Assembly: GCA_964035015.1 (NCBI GenBank)
Contig: OZ036003.1
Location: 3,416,031 to 3,480,030, forward strand
Direction of reading: 5' to 3'
Source of the DNA: Corallium rubrum
Lineage: Eukaryota; Cnidaria; Anthozoa; Scleralcyonacea; Coralliidae
Length of the DNA stretch: 64,000 nucleotides
The notes beneath the pieces were generated by a model, which searched no databases, was not told where the DNA came from, and saw nothing but the letters and a program-made list of their open reading frames with translations. Shown one piece after another: positions 36,485 through 47,115 of the stretch. The position numbers and the translations under genes are program-made. The first letter of the stretch is position 1. Each line of letters starts with the position of its first letter.

Positions 36485-37676
36485 ATGAATTTCTGCTTCA
36501 CGTGTTATCAAATTCAAAATAGAATTTTGAATGATCTTTGGTCATTAAGGAGATCGTCCAACTATGGTCGGCAACAATCCCGCTTAGAGCTCGAGCTGCA
36601 GACATTTCTCGCTGCGCTTCACCCACCAAAGACACCTTTTTCTTGCATGCCCGAAGATGTGGTCCGTTTTCTAGTGTGGAAAGACCGGAAGGGGAGGACG
36701 AAAGTTCACATGAGTGATTGTCAGTTTCTTGGTACCACGGTTAAAGGACAATGTGATTGCCCTTCACGTTTATCGGCCGGGACTGTGGACTCTACTATTG
36801 GTAAACTTCTGTCCATATTTAACGAATGCGACCGATCGGGTGAGTACGACGTCCACTCTGGAGTGGGTAACCCAGCTGCACACCGTTTTGTGCAACAATA
36901 CCTAAAGTCTATTAAGGCAGAGCAGGCGGAAGCCAGAGTATTCCCAAAAGAGCTACGCCTTTATTTTTTGACAGATTTTACAAGATCATTAATTATTTGC
37001 GACACTTGCTTTACCGCCCTTCAACAACCTCCATCGATAAATATATTTATACACGAGACTTGGTGTTCTTTATTTTCGAGTTTTTTCTGGTCAGAGAGCA
37101 TCGGATTTGGGTCGACTGAGGACTGTAGATATTCTGCAACATTCGGATGGCAAAAGTTTACTCCTTTATCAGCGAGTTGGGAAAACCATAAGAGGAACCG
37201 CTGCACGGCCAATTCCTTTACACCCTTCAAGAAATCCTGCCATCTGCCCCGTGGAGAATCTTAAATTTTATCATGCGCTGTGCACAGCAATGCGGATTAA
37301 CTTGGGGACAGGTTATCTTTTTCGTACGACCGTCAAGCATACCTCCGTATCGAGCTCTCCTTTCTTAGCATCCGCAGCTCAAGCAAGGCTTGTGACATAT
37401 CTAAAGTTGCTGGGTCTGTATACCAATGGAACGATTCATGGTTTTAGGGGTGACGCTGCTATCTTGCTGGGCCTTCTTGGCGCATCCAAATACAAAATCG
37501 CTAAACATATCGGTTGGTCCTCAACACAGATGGTGGATCATTATACACATTGGATAAAGGTCTGCTCGCGGGGGGCACCGTTGAGTTGTTGGATGACAGT
37601 ATTCTGCCTGTGGCAGGGACTGGGTGCATTCCAGCTGAGGATTTGTGTATCAAATTCCGCAACAGTGACACTTTAG
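36485..37676 (+). pseudogene. ALOG-like DNA-binding domain fused to a tyrosine recombinase
   Basis: Residues of about 37-155 show the ALOG-type pattern: LELQTFLAALHPPKTP, DVVRFLVWKDRKGRTKVH, CQFLG, CDCPSRL, TVDSTIGKLLSIF, NPAAHRFVQQYLKSIKAEQA. ALOG domains derive from the N-terminal DNA-binding part of DIRS1-type tyrosine recombinases. The C-terminal part (frame from about 37090) gives RASDLGRLRTVDIL and NPAICPVENL. It then carries the recombinase motif box HGFRGDA-ILLGLLGASKYKI-KHIGWSS-MVDHYTHW, with R, H/W and nucleophilic Y in order. A one-base frame change near 37085, next to a T6 run, separates the halves. A good acceptor (CTCTCTTTTAG) lies at 36468-36478, so an upstream exon is possible. 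No DIRS reverse transcriptase is nearby; a Crypton-like or solitary recombinase is the alternative. Confidence 0.7.
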
Positions 37677-37689
37677 TTAACTTTGAACC

Positions 37690-38905
37690 TTTCTTCGCCA
37701 ATTAGGTCCATCGTGTAATTTCGGGCCGTGACATTCGTTTCGGGATGTAAGGTTGGGGGTGTAGTTTCGGGTAGTGTTTGGGTAAGGATGGGAAGTAATT
37801 CGAGGTTATCCTGCTGGGTTGTAGGCGTGGTCCGGTGACAGGGCTCGCATTACCCGTAACTCTATCTCTCGTGAGCTGATGTTAGCAGGAATGCAGTTAG
37901 AATAGATTACTATTCTAAGTGCAGTCTTGCGTGACATCAGATATAAAAGAGTGAAATCCCAATAAATCAGGGTCAGTTTGTTAAACGCGGCCCCGGGTAC
38001 ATAATTGGTGATGCCTGTTATGAACTGGTTAGGTTTCTACAATATGGTAAGATTCCTGGATAAGGTTCTGAGGTGGGAACATAGACTTTATAGGTCTTGT
38101 ACGATAAATAAGGGATGAGGTGTTAAATTAGTTTAACTCTTTGGTGGGCTGTTTGTATTTACCGTTGATTCCCCACCTCCCACCCAACAAAAAATCCTCT
38201 TGTCCTGCTCCTTAGCTCACGGGCTTGCATTACCCGTAACTCTCGTGAGCTGATATCATCAGGAACGCAGTTAGCATAGATTACTGTATTAAGCTAGACA
38301 TGTGAATGAACTATAAGACAGACAAAGTCCAGCCCAATGGTGTCTGTCTTAGAGAGAGTTCACTGTTTATCAGGATGTAGATGCAGAGGGATGAATAATA
38401 TCCAGGCATTTAATTAGGCTTTGAGACCCAGCATTTGGATTGTATAAATAATATGCAAGATAATACAGTACTTCTGTGTTAAAATTTTATTAGTTATGTC
38501 CACAATTATTATGCATTGCCTTATGTAATTATACAACATGACAACATGCAAAACTTCAAACTACATATTATTTGAATGTTATGCGGTAAAAAAGAATCCA
38601 TCAATTTATCATTGTAAAAATCCTGTTGAGATTGGTGCTCGTGCCCGGCATGCAGTCTGAAATATGCCACCACAGTAAGTTATTCCTACACTAACATCTG
38701 TACTGTATCTCTCCACTTCCTGTAAAAAATAGGATATGAGATGGAATTATTAACCCTTTCATGTCTTAAGAGTTGACTGTACAGCCAATGCCTAACTATT
38801 GTATTCACTTCATGGGTATACAAACCAAGGAGTAGACACAGGGGCACATGCCACCACCCACCCCCACCCCCACCCCACTTGGTTAGAGTCCCCCTTTTGC
38901 AACAA
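37690..38905. other. Non-coding flank with a duplicated 80-bp block
   Basis: No ORF of note. A block beginning with GCATTACCCGTAACTCT and CTCGTGAGCTGAT, followed by AGATTACT, occurs at about 37846-37915 and again at about 38225-38285 in the same orientation, 374 bp apart. A short hairpin pairs AAGACAGACA near 38317 with TGTCTGTCTT near 38341. Confidence 0.5.
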
Positions 38906-39336
38906 CAGGCCTGGATTTACAAATTTTGAGCTTACAGGCTAAGTGTGACATCACATTTCTAGGGGGGTCTGGGGGCATGCCCCACCTGAATTTTCTTGAA
39001 TTTTGGGTCTCTGAAACAGCATTGGCCGCATTTTGAGGACACTTTTGAGCAAAATATAAAGGTCTGAAATCCCATTTTTTAGATTAAAATAATATACAAT
39101 GTCATTGAAAAATATAAAAGAAATAATCTAAATTTTACATTGAAGCTAAAAATGTTAAAAAAATTATATTGTTATATGTTTTAAATGTTAGCCTCTGTGC
39201 AGGCGAACTCAAAGTTTCCTGCAACTGGCACGTAAAAACTAATTCTGGTACCCCTCAGGCACAATAAAGCAGACCGTAAAATACTAAATGAAAGTCGTGT
39301 TCGTATCTAATTCATCGTGATAGAATACCTTTCTGC

Positions 39337-39490
39337 TCATTTATTTGAAAGTTTTATTGGTAATTCCTTATGGAAATTTGCACATTCCGCGGTCATAGCC
39401 CCGTTAGCACCAAAGACTAATGGTGTAAAGGATCCATTTTCAACTTGCATGATACGATCGTTGTAGGCGCGCTTTTTCTCTTGCTCCGCA
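39337..39490 (-). pseudogene. Conserved coding fragment in the hAT shell, downstream half
   Basis: Continues the frame of 57345-56767 after removal of Gypsy: AEQEKKRAYNDRIMQVENGS then FTPLVFGANGAMTAEC, ending at a stop at 39337. The junction KNA|EQEKK is in frame once one CCGCA is removed, which proves that the Gypsy element landed inside this ORF. Confidence 0.6.
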
Positions 39491-39615
39491 TGTAGTGTTT
39501 GTGACGTATTTCCGTCATGTGATTGACACGTGTATAAGGAAGCGAGGGAGAGAGGACACGCGAGTGAGATTGGATGTAGATTAAGTTTAATAAAGTGGAG
39601 AGTGAAAACATTATA
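39491..39615 (+). repeat. Gypsy 5' LTR
   Basis: Begins TGTAGTGTTTGTGACG and ends GAAAACATTATA. Contains TTTAATAAAG near its end, a possible polyadenylation signal. It is followed directly by TTGGCGACGAGGTT, a primer-binding-site-like sequence typical of many Gypsy elements. Confidence 0.93.
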
Positions 39616-39640
39616 TTGGCGACGAGGTTAAAATAACTGA

Positions 39641-40050
39641 ATGGCAAAAGTTCTAGATTTACCAGCCGTACCTCCGTTTTCTACTTCGGATCATAGAACG
39701 ATAGCTCAGCGGTGGGAGAAATGGACAAAATCCCTCGATTATTATATTCGTGCATCTGGAGTGACTGATCAGAAACAAAAACGTGCTATTTTGCTTCATC
39801 TCGCTGGGTCTGATGTACAAGAGATTTTCGAGACTTTGTCGAATACTGGAGATGATTATAAGACGGCCCTTGAGAAGCTGAACGAATATTTTTTACCAAA
39901 AAACTCCATCCCGTTCGAGCGTCAGTTATTTCGCCAAGCCTGTCAACAATCCGATGAAGCAATGGACGCCTTCATCACCCGCCTTCGTGCCTTGAGTAAG
40001 AACTGTAACTTCGGTGATGTAGCCGAGGAAGCTATTCGTGATCAAGCAAT
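39641..40050 (+). pseudogene. Gypsy gag, N-terminal part
   Basis: MAKVLDLPAVPPFSTSD then RWEKWTKSLDYYIRASGV, LLHLAGSDVQEIFETL, YFLPKNSIPFERQLFRQA and DAFITRLRALSKNCNF, the retrotransposon Gag fold of Gypsy elements. Near 40048 the frame changes: the next part (LRRHLLREPDIDLSNLLTIS) is in the frame used by pol. Confidence 0.8.
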
Positions 40051-41656
40051 CGTACTTCTCTGGAACTCCGCCGTCATTTACTTCGTGAACCAGACATTGA
40101 TCTGTCGAATCTCCTTACTATTTCTCGTGCTTTTGAGCAGTCGATTTTTCAAGCTCGCGAAATGGAACAATCCTCTGCACAACCCGAGTCCATCAATGCA
40201 TTTCAGACAAAGCCAACTATGCAAGCTCAACACACAAGATCAACGAATTCATCAAATGAATCCGTTTCTCCACCATTCGAGCCGAGTGAAGAACGACAAC
40301 AACAACTTGCAAGGCGTCCTCAACCATGTTATTGTTGTGGAAATACAAATCACCGTGCGAAAGATGTTCGTTGCCCAGCAAATGGCAAAACATGTCGGAG
40401 TTGTGGAAAAGTGGGTCATTTTGCCACCTTGTGTCACAGTCGTCGCAACCGACCCAATTCTGGTTCAAATCAACAAGCTCAAGCTCATCAGGTGAGTGAA
40501 CAAACCACGTCTTCAGACGACGAATGCGTGTTTCGCGTCCATCAGTTCCCAAATTTGCCTACCACTAATATTACTCTCGCAGGTCTGTCAGTTCGCATGA
40601 TTATTGACTCTGGCGCTAGTGTAAATATCGTAGACCTCGACACCTATCATGAGCTACGTGTGCGAAAGAAAGTGCAGATCAGGCCATCAAATATTCGCTT
40701 GTTTACATACGGTTCTACAACACCACTGAACATCCGGGGCACAATAGCCGTATGGACTGAATACAATGGGAAACAAATTCCTGCCAAGTTCGTTGTCATT
40801 GACAACCGGGGCACCGGATGCCTCCTGGGCCATGACTCTGCCACTCAGCTTGGTCTTCTCCATGTAGACAACAACGTCAACGCTGTGTGCCCGGAAACTG
40901 ATCCAAACGACATTCGCACAAAATTCCCTAAAGTTTTTGATGGTGTTGGCAAGTTAAAGGATTTCCAACAAGCCATTCACGTTGACCCCAATATTGCACC
41001 TGTCGCACAGCCACCTCGCCGCATCCCATTTCACGTCCGACGCCAAGTTGCTGCCAAACTCGACGAACTGCAATGACTGGACATCATCGAGACAGTCAAT
41101 GGGCCCACACCATGGGTTTCGCCTTTGGTGGTTGTACCGAAGTCAAATGACGAGGTACGTATCTGTGTTGACATGCGCCGTGTGAACACCGCAGTCATCA
41201 GAGAAAGGTATCCTATTCCAACTGTGGAGGAAACCCTGCATGATCTCCCTGGTGCTCGCATCTTCTCGAAACTCGACTTAAAGTGGGGATATCATCAAAT
41301 CGAACTTGATGAACAATCCAGGCAGTATGCCACTTTTGCTACACACACTGGCTTGTATCGCCACAAGCGTCTTATGTTTGGTGTTTCTGCAGCACCAGAA
41401 ATCTATCAGCATGTCATTCAACAAGCCCTTCAAGGATGCCCTGGAGTTAAAAACATTTCAGATGATCTCATTGTCTTTGGGAAGAACCAACAAGAACATG
41501 ATACCAACTTGAATGGCGTCTTATCCAGGTTACAAGATCGTGGCCTGATTCTAAATGGCGAGAAGTGCAAATTCAATGTCCCCGAGATCACGTTTTTTGG
41601 GTACATTATTTCTGCTGCCAGCGTTCGACCTACTGACCAGACTGTTGCAGCTATTC
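40051..41656 (+). pseudogene. Gypsy gag-pol: zinc knuckles, protease and reverse transcriptase (first part)
   Basis: In one frame: two CCHC-like knuckles (CYCCGNTNHRAKDVRC and CRSCGKVGHFATLC), protease active site IIDSGASVNIVD, then PPRRIPFHVRRQVAAKLDEL. An in-frame TGA at 41074-41076 interrupts it. The RT follows in the same frame: PLVVVPKSNDEVRICVDMRR, FSKLDLKWGYHQIELDE and motif C as NISDDLIVFGK instead of the usual Y-x-DD. It breaks off after DQTVAAI, where the LINE is inserted. The protein would be the polymerase of a Gypsy element but is disabled by the stop and the split. Confidence 0.9.
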
Positions 41657-41689
41657 CTGCTGAAAACGATTGCTGAAAACGATTCTTGC

Positions 41690-42408
41690 CAGGACTTCTT
41701 GAAAAATACTTCATTAAGGTGCGATTCAGCTGAGTCAGGTATTTATAGCTATTCATTGCGTGGCATAGCTAAATCTAAGGGCTTAAAAATAGCTAGTTTA
41801 AATGTTAATAGTCTGCTAAAACATGTAGACGAAATTCGAATACTTCTTGCAAAATACACTTTTGATATTCTAGCGATTAATGAATCAAAAATAGATAATA
41901 GCATTACTGATAATGACATACATATATTAGGATATAATGTGATTCGGAAAGACCGTAGTAGATTTGGGGGTGGGGTGGTTTTGTATGTCCGTGATAACAT
42001 ACCATTCTCGGTAAGGAAAGACCTAACTCCGGATAGTCTCGAGATGGCATGTATTGAAATAAATAGGCCATACAACAAATCTTTTCTAATCAGTGCATGG
42101 TATAGACCACCAAATTCAGACAAAAACTTGTTTGATGAGTGGGCGTTATTTTTAGGCAAATGTGACTCTGAAAACAAAGAGTTGATTGTCCTGGGGGACT
42201 TAAATTGTAATGTAAGTAAAATACCATCTGATCTCCAGACGCGAAAACTACAATTTCTATGTTCGCTCTACCAGATTGAACAACTTATTAACGAGCCAAC
42301 GAGAGTGACACCAACATCAGCTGCTTTAATCGACTTAATTTTAACTAATAAACCGGAAGAAATTTCCCAGTCTGGTGTTATTCACCTTGGGATATCTGAT
42401 CATAGTCT
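41690..42408 (+). pseudogene. LINE ORF2, endonuclease domain (first part)
   Basis: AP-endonuclease motifs in order: KIASLNVNSLLKHVDEIR, LAINESKIDNSI, GYNVIRKDRSRFGGGVVLYV, SAWYRPPNS, VLGDLNCNVS and the final GISDHSL. The reading frame is cut after SDHSL by the CACTA-like transposon and continues at 52133 with VFAVRK. The catalytic E, D, N and H are visible. Confidence 0.88.
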
Positions 42409-42675
42409 CCCAGTGGGCACACGACGTCATAACGACGTCGAATTTTGGTTGAGTTCGGGTCGCGACGTCGCACAACGTCACGTCGACGTTGCTGCGGCGT
42501 CGCTTTGTCAACGTTGCGCGAGCGTCACTATGAGACGTAGTTTCGACGTCGAAATATGGTTGCAATTTCGACGTAACATTTTACGGTCGAAACACGACGT
42601 CGGTCAACGTCGCTATTTCGACTATTTATTCGACCTCAGGATCGACCAGCACAAAGTCCCTTTGACGTTACCATT
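42409..42675. repeat. Left terminal/subterminal repeat region of the CMC-like element
   Basis: After CCCAGTGGGCA come many short variants of ACGTCGAA / CGACGTCG in both orientations (ACGACGTCATAACGACGTCG, TTTCGACGTCGAAATATGG). They form self-complementary words spaced 15-40 bp apart, ending near TTTGACGTTACC. Confidence 0.85.
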
Positions 42676-42959
42676 TTGATTTCAATTAATAATTATCACT
42701 TTCAAGCATTCAAACTGCTTTATTTACAAATACTATAGCTATATGAATCACGATTATCGTCCGTGACAAACAAGTCTTCAAATTGATTTGTTACAAACAT
42801 CAAATAATGAATTAATAGGGTACGTATAATATATTGACGGAACAGTTAAAGACAATTGTGTTGCATTTCATTTCTTCTTATTTCGCAATGTCTCAAACCT
42901 GGTTATATCAATTAAAGAGCGATAAACGAGCACTCATTACCTATAGCTTTGCTTTCAAA

Positions 42960-43296
42960 TTCCAATCGGATCATTTTCGTGAATTTTTAGCCAATCAGAA
43001 GAGTCTCGCTTAGCGACTGTCTTCGCATAGGTCCACCCTCGGCTCAACCAATCAGAGACGGCAACTTTTGATTCGCTGACGCTTTCACGTGACGATGTTT
43101 GACTTCTGAGAGTCTCAGTCACTCAGCGATCGAGGTTTAGTGGTTTACGTTATAATATAAACAGTGTTTAGAACCATATCTGGCTGGCGTTTTTGACTAT
43201 TCTATTGGCGTTCTTATATTTGTGAAATTGTGGAAGCATATTCGTGAAAAAGGACAAGCAAGAACAATCTACAAAAGGCCAGGATCAAAGTTAAAG
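42960..43296 (+). promoter_or_regulatory. Candidate promoter and 5'-UTR exon of the transposase gene
   Basis: CCAATCAG boxes at 42991-42998 and 43048-43055, plus TCACGTGAC near 43086, precede a possible leader exon ending AAAG at 43296 before GTTAGT. The acceptor TGATGTTTTAG at 44497-44507 lies 33 bp before the transposase ATG. The intron 43297-44507 holds two MITEs. Transcription start is not determined. Confidence 0.5.
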
Positions 43297-43884
43297 GTTA
43301 GTCTTTCTTATTATTGATTGTGAGATGTAACACACCGGATTTTATATATAAGCTTACATGTAGATGACTTTTTGCCCTTCGAAGAAAGAGATAAAATGTG
43401 TGTTATCTATTTCATCTTTTACAGTAATACGCAGGGCAACAGTCCTTGCTTTTTCTATCGAACATCATTCTGTAGGCTTGATTATACGTCGGTATTTATA
43501 GTAATTAGGATTGTGCGCTATAGCGAAATGCAATTTATTAACCTGCACATTTGACGATTTTGTAACACTGAGACAGAGAATCGATATATACCATGGATCT
43601 CTAATTGTATCCACATCAACTTTTTATTGTTTTTCTGAAATGAACTCATATTTAAAAGGTTCTGAAGAGCAGGCAAAATAAATTGTTGTTGACGCCAGCC
43701 ATAGTGATTTGTGAAGCTTCCCAGCACGTGGTCTAATTTGTCAAAATGATACCAAACAGCAGACCAACATGATATTGTGAGGTCAATTTGTCTTCTAGTA
43801 ATTTTTCTTTGCCCCGGATCAAAATTATTTAAACTAGAATAGTTATTTATCAAGCAAGTTTATGAATCAACTTCAAGCCTGAGT

Positions 43885-44211
43885 CATTTCACAAATCAAC
43901 CATTCAACTTCAATCCCAAGTCAAGTCACAAGTCAAGTTCAAAAATCTCCTTTTTGCTAAACAATAATTTCACATATTTATTTTCAACTGTTGCTATAAT
44001 TTCTTGGGGATCAATGAAACATCAATGTCTTTGGTGCTATCGACTGCATTTCTTCCTTGGAGAATCTTAGTTTTTCCCTGGGTGAAGTGCAACTAACAGA
44101 AATATCAACAGTGAAATTTAAACAAGCATAAACAACAAAGGTCTTTTAACTTGACCTGAACTTGACTTCCTGACACATGCTTGACTGGGGCTCAAGGTTG
44201 ATTTGTGAAAT
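43885..44211. mobile_element. MITE in the transposase 5' intron
   Basis: Left ATTTCACAAATCAACC and right GGTTGATTTGTGAAAT are perfect 16-bp inverted ends. Inside, CAAGTCAAG-type words repeat on both sides (CAAGTCAAGTCACAAGTCAA and ACTTGACCTGAACTTGAC). No coding capacity. Confidence 0.75.
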
Positions 44212-44285
44212 AACTTTCTTTGGAGTAGTCTAAGCATGTTTCTATGTAGTATACACAACATAGACCACTTTTATAAATGGCCAAC

Positions 44286-44421
44286 AATTTAAATATTCTT
44301 TTATGTGCATCTAAATGAGCCTTTTTGGTCTCGCTATGAAGCAATGGTTCTTTTGAATTGCAGACACACAAACAAGGCGAGAAAGGCTTATTAAGATGCA
44401 CACAAAAGAATGTTCAAATTA
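44286..44421. mobile_element. Short foldback MITE with about 40-bp TIRs
   Basis: AATATTCTTTTATGTGCATC at the left is mirrored, with mismatches, by GATGCACACAAAAGAATGTT at the right. Nearly the whole 136 bp is palindromic. Two 27-bp direct repeats containing ATTATGACAGTGGTGTATAC follow at 44426-44475. Confidence 0.7.
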
Positions 44422-44540
44422 ATCGCTATTATGACAGTGGTGTATACTCGTTATTATGACAGTGGTGTATACTTACATCAGCTAAGTCATCACTGCTGAT
44501 GTTTTAGGTTGTTCATGAACTACAGCATTCACACAATACC

Positions 44541-46481
44541 ATGTCATATTGGAGGAGTTATAGAAAAAGGAGGGTAGAACTAAATAATCTTGCTAGGTCT
44601 AGCAGCAGTGATGATGATATCATACATCATGCCCAATCAGCCACTAATTCTAATGATCATGCTCAACAGGACACTGAATCTAATGATTTTCATCCAGACA
44701 CCATTTCTGACCATTATGGTCATGATCCCTCTTCTGAATTATCTTTCATTAGTTCTTCAGACTCAGAAGAGGAAGGTACTTCTTTCCTTAATAAAGAAAG
44801 CACTGTACCTGTTGTTTCACCACAACCATTTTGTCACCAACTAGCATCATGGGCCATAGAAAACAGGTGTCAGAGAAGTGCTGTTAATGACCTCCTTAGC
44901 ATTTTAAGGGAACAAGGGCATACATCACTTCCAAAAGATGCCAGAACATTATTAGAAACTCCTCGAGTGTTTTCCCCACTTACTAAATGTGGTGGTCAGT
45001 ATTTATACTTTGGGGTTTCATCAGGAATTTCCCACATTTTGTCTAAGTATCCTTGCTTTGGAGAGAAGCATACTTGTGTCAATTTAAAAATTAATGTTGA
45101 TGGACTTCCTCTGTTTAAATCCTCAAGTTCACAATTCTGGCCAATTTTGGGTAGTTTTAATGGCCTGGATGTCTTTGTTATTGCATTGTTCTATGGCAAT
45201 TCAAAACCCAGCTCAGTTGACGAGTATTTACATGACTTTCTTGAAGAAGTTGTTCAGCTTAAAGAACATGGTCTAAGTCATGAGGGCAAAATGTTTGTTG
45301 TAGATGTGAATTGCTTTTCTTGTGATGCTCCAGCACGAAGCTTCCTTAAATGCATAACAAGTCACAATGGATATTATTCTTGTGAGCGTTGCACTGTAAA
45401 GGGTTCTTGGGAAGGCAGAGTTGTTTTCAATTCTGTTGAAAGATCTTGTTTGCGCACAGATGAGCAGTTTGCTAATTTTCAATATGAGCACCACCAAAAA
45501 AGACAATCACCACTTATTGATCATGGAATGTTGTGCATTCAAAGTTTTTCACTTGATTACATGCACCTGGTCTGTCTTGGTGTAACAAAGCGCATTCTAC
45601 ATTTCTTAAGAGGTGGTCCTCGGATTTGCAAGTTGTCTGCACAACAACTGACACAAATTTCTGACAACTTAGTCCAGTTACATGGAGCAATGCCGAGTGA
45701 ATTTGCAAGACAACCTCGAACATTGAAGGAGCTGGATCGTTGGAAAGCCACAGAATTTCGCCAGTTTTTGTTGTACACCGGCCCAGTAGCTTTAAGGAAT
45801 GTTGTGTCAGATGAAGTGTACCAACACCTTTTGTCCTTATCTGTTGCTATATCTATAATGCTTGACACTAACACTGCAAAAAGAATTGCATACTTGAAAT
45901 ATGCACATGATCTTCTTGAATTCTTTGTCACCACTTGCAAAAATGTTTATGGAACAACTTTTGCTGTGTATAATGTGCATGCTCTTCTCCACTTGCATGA
46001 AGACATCAACTATTTCAAATGTTCTTTGAATGAAATATCATGTTTTCCTTTTGAAAACTATATGCACTGCCTGAAGAAACTCATTCGAAATGCCAACAAT
46101 CCAGTTGTTCAAGTAGCGAAACGATTGAATGAACTAAAGCATTACAGTAGAAAGTCATCAAACAAGTTTAAGTTCACACACGTATCATCAAAACCAAAAG
46201 ACAGCTGCTTTATACTTGCTGATAACAAATTTGCATTTATAAAAGAAGTCCGAGATGATGGTAACTTGGTGTGTGACATCATATCTGAGCAACATGTGAA
46301 ACAGTTCTTCAACAGCCCAGCTGATTCAAAATTATTCAACATTGTGCGCATTAAGGATATTGATTGTCATGCAAAGCGATGTTTGGTTAAACGAGAGAAG
46401 CTGGTGTCTAAAGCTGTATGTCTTCCTTATCGGGCAGATCATGTTGTTTTCCCATTACATCACGAGGTTGAGAAACAATGA
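44541..46481 (+). CDS. TNP2-like (CACTA/CMC) DDE transposase, complete ORF
   Basis: 646 codons without interruption. N-terminal 1-90: basic start (SYWRSYRKRRVEL) then Ser/Asp-rich disorder. The catalytic core starts near 180: INVDGLPLF (D187), FWPILGSF, FVVDVNCFSCDAPARSFLK (D262 in the DAPAR motif of TNP2-type enzymes), a zinc-like C281-x2-C284 (YYSCERCTVKG), then SLDYMHLVCLGVTKRIL (D339, H342). The DG / DAPAR / DxMH order matches Transposase_21 proteins of En/Spm. The last part is charged and may bind DNA or RNA. It would cut and paste the element by acting on the CCCAGTGGG ends. The ATG at 44541 is the first in frame after the acceptor. Being the only intact enzyme in the nest, it may be active or recently so. 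Confidence 0.85.
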   Translation: MSYWRSYRKRRVELNNLARSSSSDDDIIHHAQSATNSNDHAQQDTESNDFHPDTISDHYGHDPSSELSFISSSDSEEEGTSFLNKESTVPVVSPQPFCHQLASWAIENRCQRSAVNDLLSILREQGHTSLPKDARTLLETPRVFSPLTKCGGQYLYFGVSSGISHILSKYPCFGEKHTCVNLKINVDGLPLFKSSSSQFWPILGSFNGLDVFVIALFYGNSKPSSVDEYLHDFLEEVVQLKEHGLSHEGKMFVVDVNCFSCDAPARSFLKCITSHNGYYSCERCTVKGSWEGRVVFNSVERSCLRTDEQFANFQYEHHQKRQSPLIDHGMLCIQSFSLDYMHLVCLGVTKRILHFLRGGPRICKLSAQQLTQISDNLVQLHGAMPSEFARQPRTLKELDRWKATEFRQFLLYTGPVALRNVVSDEVYQHLLSLSVAISIMLDTNTAKRIAYLKYAHDLLEFFVTTCKNVYGTTFAVYNVHALLHLHEDINYFKCSLNEISCFPFENYMHCLKKLIRNANNPVVQVAKRLNELKHYSRKSSNKFKFTHVSSKPKDSCFILADNKFAFIKEVRDDGNLVCDIISEQHVKQFFNSPADSKLFNIVRIKDIDCHAKRCLVKREKLVSKAVCLPYRADHVVFPLHHEVEKQ

Positions 46482-46659
46482 CTGTTGGAAAGGAAAACTG
46501 CCTTTTCTTGCTGTACTTAATTAAGGACCCTTATTTTACAGGTGATTACATTTACCATAGATTAATTTATTATAGACCATCAACATGAAATCTTTAAATC
46601 TTTACTTGAATATCAGTGTTTCGGGGCAAGCCCCTTTGTTAATATAAATTATAAGTCCT

Positions 46660-47048
<389 letters not shown>

Positions 47049-47115
47049 TTATATATTATATTTATATATTTATTTATTTATTTATTTTATTTATATTATT
47101 TGAATAGTTTCACAC

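Noticed and set aside
41555..42679. A single 374-codon ORF
   Set aside because: A chance open frame joining out-of-frame Gypsy sequence, the LINE endonuclease and transposon-end sequence; the true coding units are split at 41657 and 42409.
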